From Owenweeksia sp964619125 (GTDB lineage: Bacteria; Bacteroidota; Bacteroidia; Flavobacteriales; Schleiferiaceae): a DNA stretch of 64,000 nucleotides. The first letter of the stretch is position 1. The number at the start of each line of letters is the position of its first letter. The position numbers were made by a program, and so were the translations under genes. The notes beneath the pieces were generated by a model. The model was not told the DNA's origin and searched no databases. It saw only the letters and a program-made list of their open reading frames with translations. Location: contig CAZUCA010000008.1 of assembly GCA_964619125.1 (NCBI GenBank), forward strand, positions 1-64,000. The letters run 5' to 3'. Shown here in pieces: positions 50,397-59,105 of the stretch.

Positions 50397-51827
50397 ATGA
50401 ACCATACTTCGATCAAGGAACTCTTTGCAAACGCCCCCATTGGTAGCGCCGCTATCGTAAAAGGCTGGGTACGTACATTTCGCAGCAACCGCTTTATTGC
50501 CCTTAGTGATGGCAGCACTATCAAAACCCTGCAGGTGGTGGTAAACTTTGAAGATCTCGATCCCGAAGTATTGAAGAAGATCACCACCGGCGCGGCCATT
50601 CAGGCCACCGGCGATATAGTAAAATCAATGGGGCAGGGGCAGGAACTTGAAATGCAGGCCACCGATGTAGTGGTGCTGGGGGCCAGTCCGGCCGAAGAGT
50701 ACCCCCTCCAGCCCAAAAAGCACAGCCTTGAATTTTTGCGGGAAAAGGCGCACCTGCGTCCCCGCACCAACACCTTTGGCGCCATCCTGCGCATCCGTCA
50801 CGCCCTCAGCTTTGCCATCCACCAATATTTTAATGACCGCGGCTTCTTTTATATGCACACCCCGGTAATTACAGGCAGCGACGCCGAGGGTGCGGGAGAG
50901 ATGTTTAATGTGTCTACCCTCGACAAAAAGAATATTCCCCTCACCGAAGAGGGTGAGGTAGACTACAGCCGGGATTTCTTCGGCAAGCAATCGAACCTCA
51001 CGGTATCAGGACAATTAGAGGCTGAGCTCGGAGCCCTGGCCCTGAGTAAAGTATATACTTTCGGGCCTACTTTCAGGGCCGAAAACAGTAATACCACCCG
51101 TCACCTGGCTGAATTCTGGATGATTGAGCCCGAAGTGGCCTTTGCTGATCTGAACGACAATATGGATCTGGCGGAAGATTTTCTGCAAAAAGTGATGCAC
51201 TACGTTTTAACACGTTGTGCCGACGACCTGGAATTTTTAGAGAAGCGCCTCTTGGACGAGGAAAAGTCCAAACCCCAAAACCAGCGCAGCGATATGACCC
51301 TGCGTGAAAAACTGAGCTTTGTAGCCGATAACAATTTCCGCCGCGTAAGCTACACCGAGGCCATCGATATTTTGCGCAACTCCAAGCCCAATAAGAAAAA
51401 GAAGTTTGACTACATCATTGAAGAGTGGGGTGCTGACCTGCAGTCGGAGCATGAAAAATTCCTGGTAAAACACTTTGGCAGTCCGGTCATCCTCTTCGAT
51501 TACCCGGCTGACATTAAGGCCTTTTATATGCGTCAGAATGATGACGGCAAAACCGTGCGCGCCATGGATATTCTCTTCCCCGGTATTGGTGAAATAGTGG
51601 GTGGTTCTCAAAGGGAGGAACGCTACGAAGTGCTTAAACAAAAGGTAGCCGATTTTGGTATTGATGAGAAGGAAATTTGGTGGTACCTTGAAACCCGGAA
51701 ATTTGGCACTTGTGTACACAGTGGCTTCGGTTTGGGTTTTGAGCGCCTGGTACAATTTGTAACCGGAATGGGTAATATCAGAGATGTAATCCCCTTCCCC
51801 CGCACACCCGGTAACGCCGAATTTTAA
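50397..51827 (+). CDS. asnS: Asparagine-tRNA ligase
   Basis: A 476-residue class IIb synthetase. The N-terminal OB-fold (about 17-115: KGWVRTFRSNRFIALSDGSTIKTLQVVV) binds the anticodon. The catalytic domain begins with class II motif 1 and includes the AsnS-type HTPVITGSDAEGAGEMFNV, motif 2 FRAENSNTTRHLAEFWMIEPE and motif 3 GFGLGFERLVQFVTG. I chose the ATG at 50397, which gives MNHTSIKELF; the upstream frame reads through a promoter-like element. It is divergent from the tetR operon and near the operator, but regulation by TetR is not implied. Confidence 0.96.
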   Translation: MNHTSIKELFANAPIGSAAIVKGWVRTFRSNRFIALSDGSTIKTLQVVVNFEDLDPEVLKKITTGAAIQATGDIVKSMGQGQELEMQATDVVVLGASPAEEYPLQPKKHSLEFLREKAHLRPRTNTFGAILRIRHALSFAIHQYFNDRGFFYMHTPVITGSDAEGAGEMFNVSTLDKKNIPLTEEGEVDYSRDFFGKQSNLTVSGQLEAELGALALSKVYTFGPTFRAENSNTTRHLAEFWMIEPEVAFADLNDNMDLAEDFLQKVMHYVLTRCADDLEFLEKRLLDEEKSKPQNQRSDMTLREKLSFVADNNFRRVSYTEAIDILRNSKPNKKKKFDYIIEEWGADLQSEHEKFLVKHFGSPVILFDYPADIKAFYMRQNDDGKTVRAMDILFPGIGEIVGGSQREERYEVLKQKVADFGIDEKEIWWYLETRKFGTCVHSGFGLGFERLVQFVTGMGNIRDVIPFPRTPGNAEF

Positions 51828-51887
51828 AGCAGCTTCCCCACTCGAAATCAGCGTACTACACCGAGGTGTAAATTTTCGGCAAAATTT

Positions 51888-51918
51888 TTGATAGAGGCCC
51901 GCATTTTCGTTAAGTTTG
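51888..51918 (+). promoter_or_regulatory. Promoter of rpoN
   Basis: TTG (51888-51890), a 20-nt spacer and TAAGTTTG (51911-51918). Both elements are perfect and the ATG is 38 nt downstream, giving a short leader. Confidence 0.75.
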
Positions 51919-51956
51919 GAGACTGTAATTTATAAACCCTTTTCCAACTTATCCTC

Positions 51957-53411
51957 ATGCTGAAACAGCAGCTTAACCAAAAGCTCCTTCAAAAACTTTC
52001 TCCTCAGCAGATTCAGCTGATGAAACTGATCCAGTTGCCCACCCTGGCCCTGGAGCAGAAGATTAAGGAAGAATTGGAGGCCAATCCGGCGCTGGAAGAA
52101 TCGGTGAGTGAAGAGGACTACGAAGAAGAGGACTATAAAGAGGACTTCGAGGAAGACGACCGCAATGAAATTGAGGCGGAAGACATCAACGTGGATGAAT
52201 ACCTCAGCGACGACGAAGTACCTGATTATCGCTTACGGGCCAACAACTACTCGGCTGACGACGATGATACCCAGGTGCCCATTACCGGCGGCACCACCTT
52301 TCACGAATATCTGATGGAGCAGGTGCGCGTGGGGCAGCTCAATGAGGAGCGAAGCCTTATCGCCGAATACCTGGTAGGCAACATCGACGATGATGGCTAT
52401 ATCCGCCGCGATCTTTCCGCCATTGTGGATGACCTGGCCTTTACCCAGAATATTTTTGTGGAAATTGAAGAACTCGAAAAAGTACTTCGCTTTATCCAAC
52501 AGCTGGACCCCCCCGGAGTAGGAGCCCGCGACTTGCGGGAGTGTTTGGTGCTGCAGCTTGAACGGAAGGAAAACACTGCCGCTGTGCGCCTGGCCCTCGA
52601 AATACTCAATAACTTTTTCGACGAGTTTACTAAAAAGCACTACAGCAAACTGATGGACCGGCTGGAGATTGATGAAGACTACCTCAAGTCCGCGATAGCT
52701 CAGATTAGCCGCCTCAACCCAAAGCCCGGCAACAGCACCAGCAACAGTCAGAAGTCCTTACAAACGGTGATTCCCGATTTCAATATCAGTATTGTGGAAG
52801 GAGAACTGGAGCTTACCCTCAACTCTCGCAATGCGCCCGAGCTGAACGTTAGCCGCGAATACAAGGACATGCTGGAGACCTACAAAAACAGCCAGGAAAA
52901 AAATAAGAGCCAGAAAGAAGCGGTGATGTTCGTAAAGCAAAAGCTCGATGGCGCCAAGTGGTTTATCGACGCCATCAGGCAGCGCCAGCAAACGCTGATG
53001 CTTACCATGTCATCGATCATGAATTTTCAGAAGGAGTACTTTCTGAGTGGCGACCAGCGCAAATTACGGCCAATGATCCTCAAGGATATTGCCGATGAAA
53101 TAGGAATGGACATTTCCACTGTGTCACGGGTGGCCAGCAATAAATACGTGCAAACTCCCTATGGCACTTTCCTTATTAAGGAATTCTTTAGTGAAAGCAT
53201 GCAAAATGCAGCCGGTGAAGATGTTTCCACCAAGGAAATCAAAAAGATACTGGAAGACTCAATTGGCGAGGAGGACAAGCGCAAGCCGCTGACCGACGAA
53301 AGGCTGGCAAAGCTGCTCAAGGAAAAAGGTTACCCTATTGCCCGTCGTACGGTAGCTAAATACCGCGAACAACTTAATATCCCCGTAGCGCGCCTGCGCA
53401 AACAACTCTAA
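51957..53411 (+). CDS. rpoN: RNA polymerase sigma-54 factor
   Basis: A 484-residue sigma-54. Region I is Gln/Leu-rich (QQLNQKLLQKLSPQQIQLMKLIQLPTLALEQKIKEELEANPALEE). It is followed by the acidic region II (about 45-90, many Asp and Glu), the core-binding domain, a helix-turn-helix (LKDIADEIGMDISTVSRVASNKYVQTPYG) and the C-terminal RpoN box ARRTVAKYRE at 462-471, which reads the -24 element. Sigma-54 needs enhancer-binding ATPase activators; none is encoded in the window. The PAP2-like gene follows after 4 nt. Confidence 0.98.
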   Translation: MLKQQLNQKLLQKLSPQQIQLMKLIQLPTLALEQKIKEELEANPALEESVSEEDYEEEDYKEDFEEDDRNEIEAEDINVDEYLSDDEVPDYRLRANNYSADDDDTQVPITGGTTFHEYLMEQVRVGQLNEERSLIAEYLVGNIDDDGYIRRDLSAIVDDLAFTQNIFVEIEELEKVLRFIQQLDPPGVGARDLRECLVLQLERKENTAAVRLALEILNNFFDEFTKKHYSKLMDRLEIDEDYLKSAIAQISRLNPKPGNSTSNSQKSLQTVIPDFNISIVEGELELTLNSRNAPELNVSREYKDMLETYKNSQEKNKSQKEAVMFVKQKLDGAKWFIDAIRQRQQTLMLTMSSIMNFQKEYFLSGDQRKLRPMILKDIADEIGMDISTVSRVASNKYVQTPYGTFLIKEFFSESMQNAAGEDVSTKEIKKILEDSIGEEDKRKPLTDERLAKLLKEKGYPIARRTVAKYREQLNIPVARLRKQL

Positions 53412-53415
53412 GACG

Positions 53416-54018
53416 GTGAACCGCAGTATTGCCCAAACCCTATCCTACCTGCTTCATCCTGCCGTATACCCTATACTCGGTACGATACTCATCCTGCAGT
53501 TTACGCCCTACTACGTGCCCTTTCGGCTAATGCTTTGGACCTTGCTGCTGGTATTTATCGGCACCTATATTATCCCGGTACTGGTCACCCTGCTGATGTA
53601 TCGCCTCAAAATGATCAGCAGTATTGAAATGAAGCAGGCCCGCGATCGCCGCTTTCCCTACCTGGTGGGTGCCTTGTCCTATTATTTTGTGTCGGAAGTG
53701 ATAAAAGGGCTCAATATTCCGCGCGAAACCCATTTGTTCCTCCTGGCCAGCACGGCGGTTATTCTGTTACACCTGTTGTTGTTGCGGCGCTTCAAGCCGA
53801 GTGCTCATATGGCTGGTATCGGCGGCTTCCTGGGTTTGCTCTTTGCCCTGGCGTTACATTACCGCCTCAACCTTATTCCCCTCTTAGCCCTGGCTATTAT
53901 TTTAGCCGGCCTGCTCGCTTCAGCCAGGCTTTTCTTAAAAGCCCATAACAACTTCGAAGTGGTGTTTGGCTTTTTCAGTGGCCTGGGCCTGGTCTTTCTG
54001 ATTCTCTATTTTTTCTAG
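53416..54018 (+). CDS. PAP2-like integral membrane protein
   Basis: A 200-residue protein starting with GTG, 4 nt after rpoN, so co-transcribed with it. It has about six membrane segments. The segments KQARDRRFPYLVG, SAHMAGIGGFLG and KAHNNFEVVFGFFSGLG resemble the spaced motifs (Lys-Arg, Ser-x-His, and a final His before a Gly-rich helix) of the type 2 phosphatidic-acid phosphatase superfamily. Many Bacteroidota relatives are annotated that way. The spacing is not canonical and activity is not certain. A lipid or undecaprenyl phosphate substrate is the usual proposal for the family. The stop overlaps the next convergent gene by 4 nt. Confidence 0.75.
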   Translation: MNRSIAQTLSYLLHPAVYPILGTILILQFTPYYVPFRLMLWTLLLVFIGTYIIPVLVTLLMYRLKMISSIEMKQARDRRFPYLVGALSYYFVSEVIKGLNIPRETHLFLLASTAVILLHLLLLRRFKPSAHMAGIGGFLGLLFALALHYRLNLIPLLALAIILAGLLASARLFLKAHNNFEVVFGFFSGLGLVFLILYFF

Positions 54019-54701
54019 AAACCCAGCGAGAGGCCCACTGCCAGCGAGTTGATGCCGTTCACATCAAGCCCGTTTACCGCATCGTCGTGATCGTAATCGA
54101 AAATATCAAGCAAACCATAATAGCCATATAGGCTTACCAGGCCATAACCGATGCGGGTGTAAACCCCGGCACGCCAGCGATTGAGCTCATCGGGATGATA
54201 GTGCCGACGGGTGATATTATCATTTTCCAGCTTGTGGTAGGCGTTGAAACGGATACCGCCGCGGGCCCCTACATACCAGCGGAAAAAATTCCCCTCTTCA
54301 TTGGGCCGGCTGCGAAAGCGAAGCTCCACCGGAATTTCAAAATACTGGATAGTCAGTTTATTTTCTTCGTAATCAATACTCTCGTCAATTGCGGTGAAAC
54401 GGGAGTGCCCGGTGGCCTCGTCAATCTCAATCCGCAAATTACTTTGGTAATTGTTACTGGTATAGGCCAAACCATAGCCAAGGCTGAAGTTGCTGCTGCC
54501 AAAAAGCTGATCGCGCATAAAGCTCAGGCTATGTCCATTGGGCCATCCCTTCATATTAACATCCTCAGGCGCATTTTGATACTTCAGGTAGGTGAGATCG
54601 TAAAAAAACCAATCCTGCTCCTTGGGGATGTACTGCCGCTGAGCTAAAGTGGCACTGGTGATACCCATCAACAGAATGGCAATTAGGCTAAACTTTTTCA
54701 T
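54015..54701 (-). CDS. Outer-membrane beta-barrel protein, unknown function
   Basis: A 228-residue protein with a signal peptide (MKKFSLIAILLMGITSATLAQ) and then alternating-residue amphipathic strands throughout (SLGYGLAYTSNNYQSNLRIEI; YFEIPVELRFRSR; WYVGARGGIRFNAYHKL; AVGLSLGF at the end). The terminal Phe is typical of proteins placed by the BAM complex. This pattern matches small Bacteroidota outer-membrane beta-barrels of the PorT-like group, with probably eight strands. It is a single gene, convergent with the PAP2-like gene and divergent from lysS. No partner or substrate is suggested by context. Confidence 0.82.
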   Translation of the reverse strand: MKKFSLIAILLMGITSATLAQRQYIPKEQDWFFYDLTYLKYQNAPEDVNMKGWPNGHSLSFMRDQLFGSSNFSLGYGLAYTSNNYQSNLRIEIDEATGHSRFTAIDESIDYEENKLTIQYFEIPVELRFRSRPNEEGNFFRWYVGARGGIRFNAYHKLENDNITRRHYHPDELNRWRAGVYTRIGYGLVSLYGYYGLLDIFDYDHDDAVNGLDVNGINSLAVGLSLGF

Positions 54702-54783
54702 GTGCTGTTTTTTGATAAGATGAAGATAACGATAGCAATCTCAAGAGAGTTTACACCTGAGCCTAATCAAAGCCTGCGAATGT

Positions 54784-54791
54784 TACCTTTG
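54784..54791 (+). promoter_or_regulatory. -7 promoter element of lysS
   Basis: TACCTTTG, a perfect TAnnTTTG, 20 nt before the lysS ATG at 54812. It supports the ATG over the TTG at 54803. Confidence 0.6.
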
Positions 54792-54811
54792 CAAAAATTT
54801 TTTTGAGGCAA

Positions 54812-56539
54812 ATGAGCTTACAACTTTCAGAACAAGAGCAACAAAGAAGAGAGTCACTGCAAAAATTACGTGATGCCGGTATTGATCCTTACCCGGCCGA
54901 AGAATATAAATGGAGCCACAGTGCTGCCGATATTCTGGAGCGCTATGAGCAAGACCCCGAAAACCAGGAGTTTGCGGAAGTGGCCCTGGCCGGAAGGATA
55001 ATGATCAAACGCATCATGGGTAAGGCTTCCTTTGCCGAAATTAAGGATCATAGTGGCCGCATTCAGGTATATCTCAACCGTGATGTGCTATGCCCTGGCG
55101 AAGACAAGAGCCTTTATAATGATGTATTTAAAAAGCATATTGACATCGGTGATTTTATCGGCGTAAAGGGTAAAGTCTTTAAAACCCGTATGGGCGAAAT
55201 CACCCTGGAGGTAGAAGAACTAAAAGTGCTGAGCAAATCCCTGCGCCCCCTGCCGGTGGTGCGCAAGGACGAGGATGGCAAAGTTTACGATGCTTTCACC
55301 GATCCTGAACAGCGCTACCGCATGCGTTACCTCGACCTGATTGTAAATGATGAGGTGAAGGAGACCTTTGTAACCCGCACCAAAATCATGAATGCCATGC
55401 GCAACTTCTTCAATGAGCGCAATTATATGGAGGTGGAAACCCCCATTCTCCAGGCCATTCCGGGTGGAGCTGCTGCCCGTCCCTTTATCACCCACCACAA
55501 CGCACTCAATATTCCACTTTACCTGCGCATTGCCAATGAGCTCTATCTGAAGCGACTCATTGTAGGTGGTTTTGAAGGCGTGTACGAATTTGCCAAAGAC
55601 TTCCGTAACGAAGGTATGGACCGCACCCATAACCCCGAGTTTACGGTAATGGAAATCTACGTGGCCTATAAGGACTATTTCTGGATGATGGAGTTTACCG
55701 AGCAAATGATCGAAACCGTGGTAAAAGCCGTCAATAATGGGGCAACCAAAATGCAGGTTGGCGATACTGAGATCGACTTTAAGGCTCCCTTTAAGCGGGT
55801 TAGCATGATTGGGGCCATCGAAGAGCACACCGGTATCGACATCTCCGGCATGGCTGAAAAGGAGCTGCGGGAAGTGTGCAAAAAGCTCAATGTGGAGGTG
55901 GATGACACCATGGGCAAAGGCAAACTCATTGATGAAATCTTCGGCGAGAAGTGTGAGGGTAATTACATTCAGCCCACCTTTATTACTGACTACCCGGTAG
56001 AAATGTCGCCGCTTTGTAAAAAACACCGCGAAAATCCGGAGCTCACCGAGCGCTTCGAGCTGATGATCAACGGTAAGGAAATTGCCAACGCCTACTCTGA
56101 GCTCAATGACCCTATCGATCAACGTGCCCGCTTTGAGGAGCAGCTGGAGCTGTCAAAAAAAGGCGACGACGAGGCCATGTTTATTGACCAGGATTTTCTG
56201 CGCGCCCTCGAATTCGGCATGCCTCCCACCAGCGGGATGGGTATCGGTATTGACCGTCTTACTATGCTGCTTACCAACCAGCGCTCTATTCAGGAGGTAC
56301 TGTTCTTCCCTCAGATGCGCCCCGAAAAGAAAGCCGAGGTTCCCACCAAAGAGTCTTTTGAAAAAGCGGGGGTACCCACAGCCTGGAGCGAGCATGTGCT
56401 GGAGGTATATGGTTCGGTTAAAAAGCTGAAGGAAGCCAAGGCCACTCAGGTTCACCAAAAGATGAACGGCTACCGCAAAAAGAATAAACTCGACATCCCC
56501 GCCCTTCAACTTGATGAAGTGGAAGGCTGGCTGGCTTAA
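54812..56539 (+). CDS. lysS: Lysine-tRNA ligase, class II
   Basis: A 575-residue class IIb synthetase. The N-terminal LSEQEQQRRESLQKLRDAGIDPYPAEEYKW leads into the OB-fold (about 50-165: AGRIMIKRIMGKASFAEIKDHSGRIQVYL). The catalytic domain has motif 1 EVETPILQAIPGGAAARPFITHHN, motif 2 EFAKDFRNEGMDRTHNPEFTVMEIY and motif 3 GMGIGIDRLTMLLTN. The C-terminus carries an additional about 70 residues after motif 3 (KAGVPTAWSEHVLEVYGSVKKLKEAKATQVHQKMNGYRKK), a common Bacteroidota extension. I chose the ATG at 54812. A terminator follows at once, so it is monocistronic. Confidence 0.97.
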   Translation: MSLQLSEQEQQRRESLQKLRDAGIDPYPAEEYKWSHSAADILERYEQDPENQEFAEVALAGRIMIKRIMGKASFAEIKDHSGRIQVYLNRDVLCPGEDKSLYNDVFKKHIDIGDFIGVKGKVFKTRMGEITLEVEELKVLSKSLRPLPVVRKDEDGKVYDAFTDPEQRYRMRYLDLIVNDEVKETFVTRTKIMNAMRNFFNERNYMEVETPILQAIPGGAAARPFITHHNALNIPLYLRIANELYLKRLIVGGFEGVYEFAKDFRNEGMDRTHNPEFTVMEIYVAYKDYFWMMEFTEQMIETVVKAVNNGATKMQVGDTEIDFKAPFKRVSMIGAIEEHTGIDISGMAEKELREVCKKLNVEVDDTMGKGKLIDEIFGEKCEGNYIQPTFITDYPVEMSPLCKKHRENPELTERFELMINGKEIANAYSELNDPIDQRARFEEQLELSKKGDDEAMFIDQDFLRALEFGMPPTSGMGIGIDRLTMLLTNQRSIQEVLFFPQMRPEKKAEVPTKESFEKAGVPTAWSEHVLEVYGSVKKLKEAKATQVHQKMNGYRKKNKLDIPALQLDEVEGWLA

Positions 56540-56562
56540 CCCTTTGGTCATAAATCATAACA

Positions 56563-56592
56563 GGGGCTCCTTATCGGGAGCCTCTTTTTTTT
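56563..56592 (+). terminator. Intrinsic terminator of lysS
   Basis: Stem GGGGCTCC / GGGAGCCTC (six core pairs plus a wobble), loop TTATC, then an eight-T tract, 24 nt after the lysS stop. Confidence 0.85.
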
Positions 56593-56846
56593 AAACTGCT
56601 TTGATGATTAGACGTTACGCTGGTGCTGTTTGACCTTTTCAAAGGCAGCGGTGAACCGGCGGCCATTAGCGGTCTCCCGATCAACAATCTCAAAATAAAA
56701 CCACCAGTGCTTTCCCCCTTATCAAACCTGCCCTTGGGAATTGTGACAAGCCGGCGTTTAGCACTCAGTTCTCTTTGGCCGGGTACTGCTTCATCTTATT
56801 GGGTACTGCGGCCCCTCCTTTTTGACGGTAATTCTACTTTTGTGTT
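56593..56846. other. Gene-free region between lysS terminator and mutS2
   Basis: With the terminator this gap is 307 nt. I see no credible gene: an open frame at 56623-56850 codes a Pro/Leu/Ser-rich peptide without start context or family likeness. The right end carries the TACTTTTG element just before the mutS2 ATG. Nothing else stands out. Confidence 0.5.
56835..56842 (+). promoter_or_regulatory. TAnnTTTG element directly before mutS2
   Basis: TACTTTTG ends 4 nt before the ATG at 56847. The nearest TTG is only 10 nt upstream (56822-56824), so the -33 spacing is poor. If used, the mRNA would be leaderless. Confidence 0.4.
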
Positions 56847-59072
56847 ATGAAATTGTACCCGCCTGATATAGATAAGTCACTGGATTTTGATTTCCTGAAG
56901 AAAACGCTGGCGGAGCACTGTTCCACGGCGCTGGCCAGGCAGAAGGTTTTTGCCCTTCGCCCCTCTGCCGATGACAAGCTACTGCGGCAAAAGCTGCAAA
57001 CCACCGATGAAGTTTTGCAACGCTATCAGGCCGGGGAGAGCTTTCCCTCCACCCAATTTGAAGAAATTGAGCTCTTTGCCCAGCGCTTAAAAACCAAGGG
57101 CAGCATGCTGGAGGAAGAAAACTTTGCCCTTATACGCTCCACCCTGATCACCTACACCCACCTGTTTGTCTATCTCAAAAAGCAGCGGGAATTAATGCCG
57201 GCAGTATATCAGTTGGTGCAGGAGGTGGAGCCGCTACCGCAACTGGTAAATGCCATCGACAAACGCATTGATGAACGTGGAGAAGTACGCAGTAATGCCA
57301 GCAAGGCTCTTGGCCAGATCCGTGCCAAGCTGGTAAGCAGCCGCGCTTCAGCGGCGCGCATTTTTGACCGCATGGTGAAAAAATACCGCGACAAAGGCTA
57401 CCTGGCCGATTTCGATGAAAGTATCTCTGAGAACCGGCGCGTGCTTGCCATTCAATCGTCCTATAAAGGCCTGGTGCAAGGCATCTTTCACGGCAGCAGC
57501 AGCAAAAACAGCATTGTGTATATAGAGCCCGGCGAAACGGTGGAAATAAACAATGAGCTGGCACAACTACAGGATGACGAGCGCCAGGAAATACGCCGCA
57601 TTTTAAGGGAATTAAGTGAAGAACTGAGGCCATCTGCCTCATATCTCATTGCGGTGGAAAAACTACTGGCCGAGCTTGACTTTATTAAAGCAAAGGCTCT
57701 CTTTGCCCGCCACGAAGACTGCTGTTTGCCCTTGATCGCTAACTCGCCACGGCAACTGGAGCTGGTAAATGCCTACAACCCGGTACTGCGTATCCTCAAC
57801 CGCGGCAAAGAAAAAGATACCATTCCTCTCCAGCTCCAGCTTCACAGTGAGCAGCGACTGCTGGTTATCAGCGGGCCCAATGCCGGAGGTAAATCCATTG
57901 CCCTTAAAACCCTGGGACTGCTGAACCTGATGCTGCAGTGTGGGCTGTTGGTTCCGGTTGATCCCGGCAGTAAAATGTGCTTTTTCAATCAGCTCTTTGC
58001 CGATATCGGCGATAATCAGTCAATTGAAAATGAGCTCTCCACCTATAGCTCCAAGCTGCAGAAAATGAAACACTTTTTGGCTGAAGCAGACCAAAACACC
58101 CTTTTACTGATCGACGAATTCGGGTCGGGCTCCGACCCTGACCTGGGTAGTGCCCTGGCCCAGGTGTTTATGGAGAAGTTAAACAGCTATGGTATCTATG
58201 GCATCTTCACCACCCATTATTCGGCCATTAAGGCACTGGCGGCGCGCCTCGACGGGGTGAGTAACGCCGCCATGCTCTTTGACAAGCGCAGCCTGCAGCC
58301 TGAGTACCTCCTGCAAATTGGTAATCCAGGTAGCTCTTATACTTTTGAAGTTGCCGGAAACAGTGGCATTGCTCCCCATATCATAAAGGAAGCGCGGGAG
58401 AAAACAGCGGAGGCGGTGATAAAAATGGATCAGCTCCTGGTACAACTGCAAGACGATAAGCTGCAGTTGGAAAAAAAACACCGTCGCCTGAACAAGGATC
58501 TCTCACAGCTGAAAAAGCTGGAGCAGGAGCGGGAAAACACCATCGCCCGCCTCGAGGAGAAACTCAGCAAGCAATCGCGGCTCAATGAAGAGAGCGACCG
58601 GCTGATACATTGGGGTCAGCGCTTTCAGAAACTGGTAGAAAGCTGGATGGACCAGCAGAGTCAGAAGGACAAAAAGCAGGTTGTGGCCCGTTTTATAGGC
58701 ATGCTCAACCAGCGCAGCAGTGAAGTAGAACAGGAAGAAAAAAAGGAGATCAGCAGCAGCCAGTCCAGGCGCGACAAGCAATTGCTGGCCCTAAAAGCGG
58801 AAGAGCTCAGCGAAGGCGACAAGGTTAAGCTGCTGGACAATGGCATAGAAGGGGTAATTAGTGAAATTAAAAAGGACAAATACCTCATCACCCTCGGCAA
58901 CAATATTACCACCTGGGTGGATCGCGACCGCTTTATCCGGGCTAATGCCCGGCTCAACAGCATCCCTAAAAAGAAGAGACGCAAGAAGAACTTTAATCCG
59001 AAAGAGGGAAAAGCTGCTAAGGAGCCACAGAAGGAGCCTTCGAAGCCGGCAAAGGGCAAGAGTAAAAACTAA
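56847..59072 (+). CDS. MutS2-family DNA-binding ATPase without Smr domain
   Basis: A 741-residue MutS2-type protein. The N-terminal lever and clamp regions occupy about 1-300. The ABC-type ATPase follows, with Walker A GPNAGGKS (about 343-350), STYSSKLQ (ABC signature region) and Walker B LLLIDEFGSGSDP (about 418-430). A coiled coil at about 515-600 interrupts the C-terminal half, then a KOW-like segment (EGDKVKLLDNGIEGVISEIKKDKYLITLGNNI). Canonical MutS2 ends with the Smr endonuclease (LDLRG motif); here a Lys-rich tail (KKKRRKKNFNPKEGKAAKEPQKEPSK) takes its place. The protein may act on branched DNA or on collided ribosomes, as MutS2 does elsewhere, but without its own nuclease. Confidence 0.92.
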   Translation: MKLYPPDIDKSLDFDFLKKTLAEHCSTALARQKVFALRPSADDKLLRQKLQTTDEVLQRYQAGESFPSTQFEEIELFAQRLKTKGSMLEEENFALIRSTLITYTHLFVYLKKQRELMPAVYQLVQEVEPLPQLVNAIDKRIDERGEVRSNASKALGQIRAKLVSSRASAARIFDRMVKKYRDKGYLADFDESISENRRVLAIQSSYKGLVQGIFHGSSSKNSIVYIEPGETVEINNELAQLQDDERQEIRRILRELSEELRPSASYLIAVEKLLAELDFIKAKALFARHEDCCLPLIANSPRQLELVNAYNPVLRILNRGKEKDTIPLQLQLHSEQRLLVISGPNAGGKSIALKTLGLLNLMLQCGLLVPVDPGSKMCFFNQLFADIGDNQSIENELSTYSSKLQKMKHFLAEADQNTLLLIDEFGSGSDPDLGSALAQVFMEKLNSYGIYGIFTTHYSAIKALAARLDGVSNAAMLFDKRSLQPEYLLQIGNPGSSYTFEVAGNSGIAPHIIKEAREKTAEAVIKMDQLLVQLQDDKLQLEKKHRRLNKDLSQLKKLEQERENTIARLEEKLSKQSRLNEESDRLIHWGQRFQKLVESWMDQQSQKDKKQVVARFIGMLNQRSSEVEQEEKKEISSSQSRRDKQLLALKAEELSEGDKVKLLDNGIEGVISEIKKDKYLITLGNNITTWVDRDRFIRANARLNSIPKKKRRKKNFNPKEGKAAKEPQKEPSKPAKGKSKN

Positions 59073-59105
59073 AACTCTATTTTTGGCCGAAATCCTTAAG
59101 CCCAT

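Noticed and set aside
56623..56850. 75-codon open frame before mutS2
   Set aside because: Pro/Ser/Leu-rich without conserved features, it passes through the TACTTTTG element and overlaps the mutS2 start.
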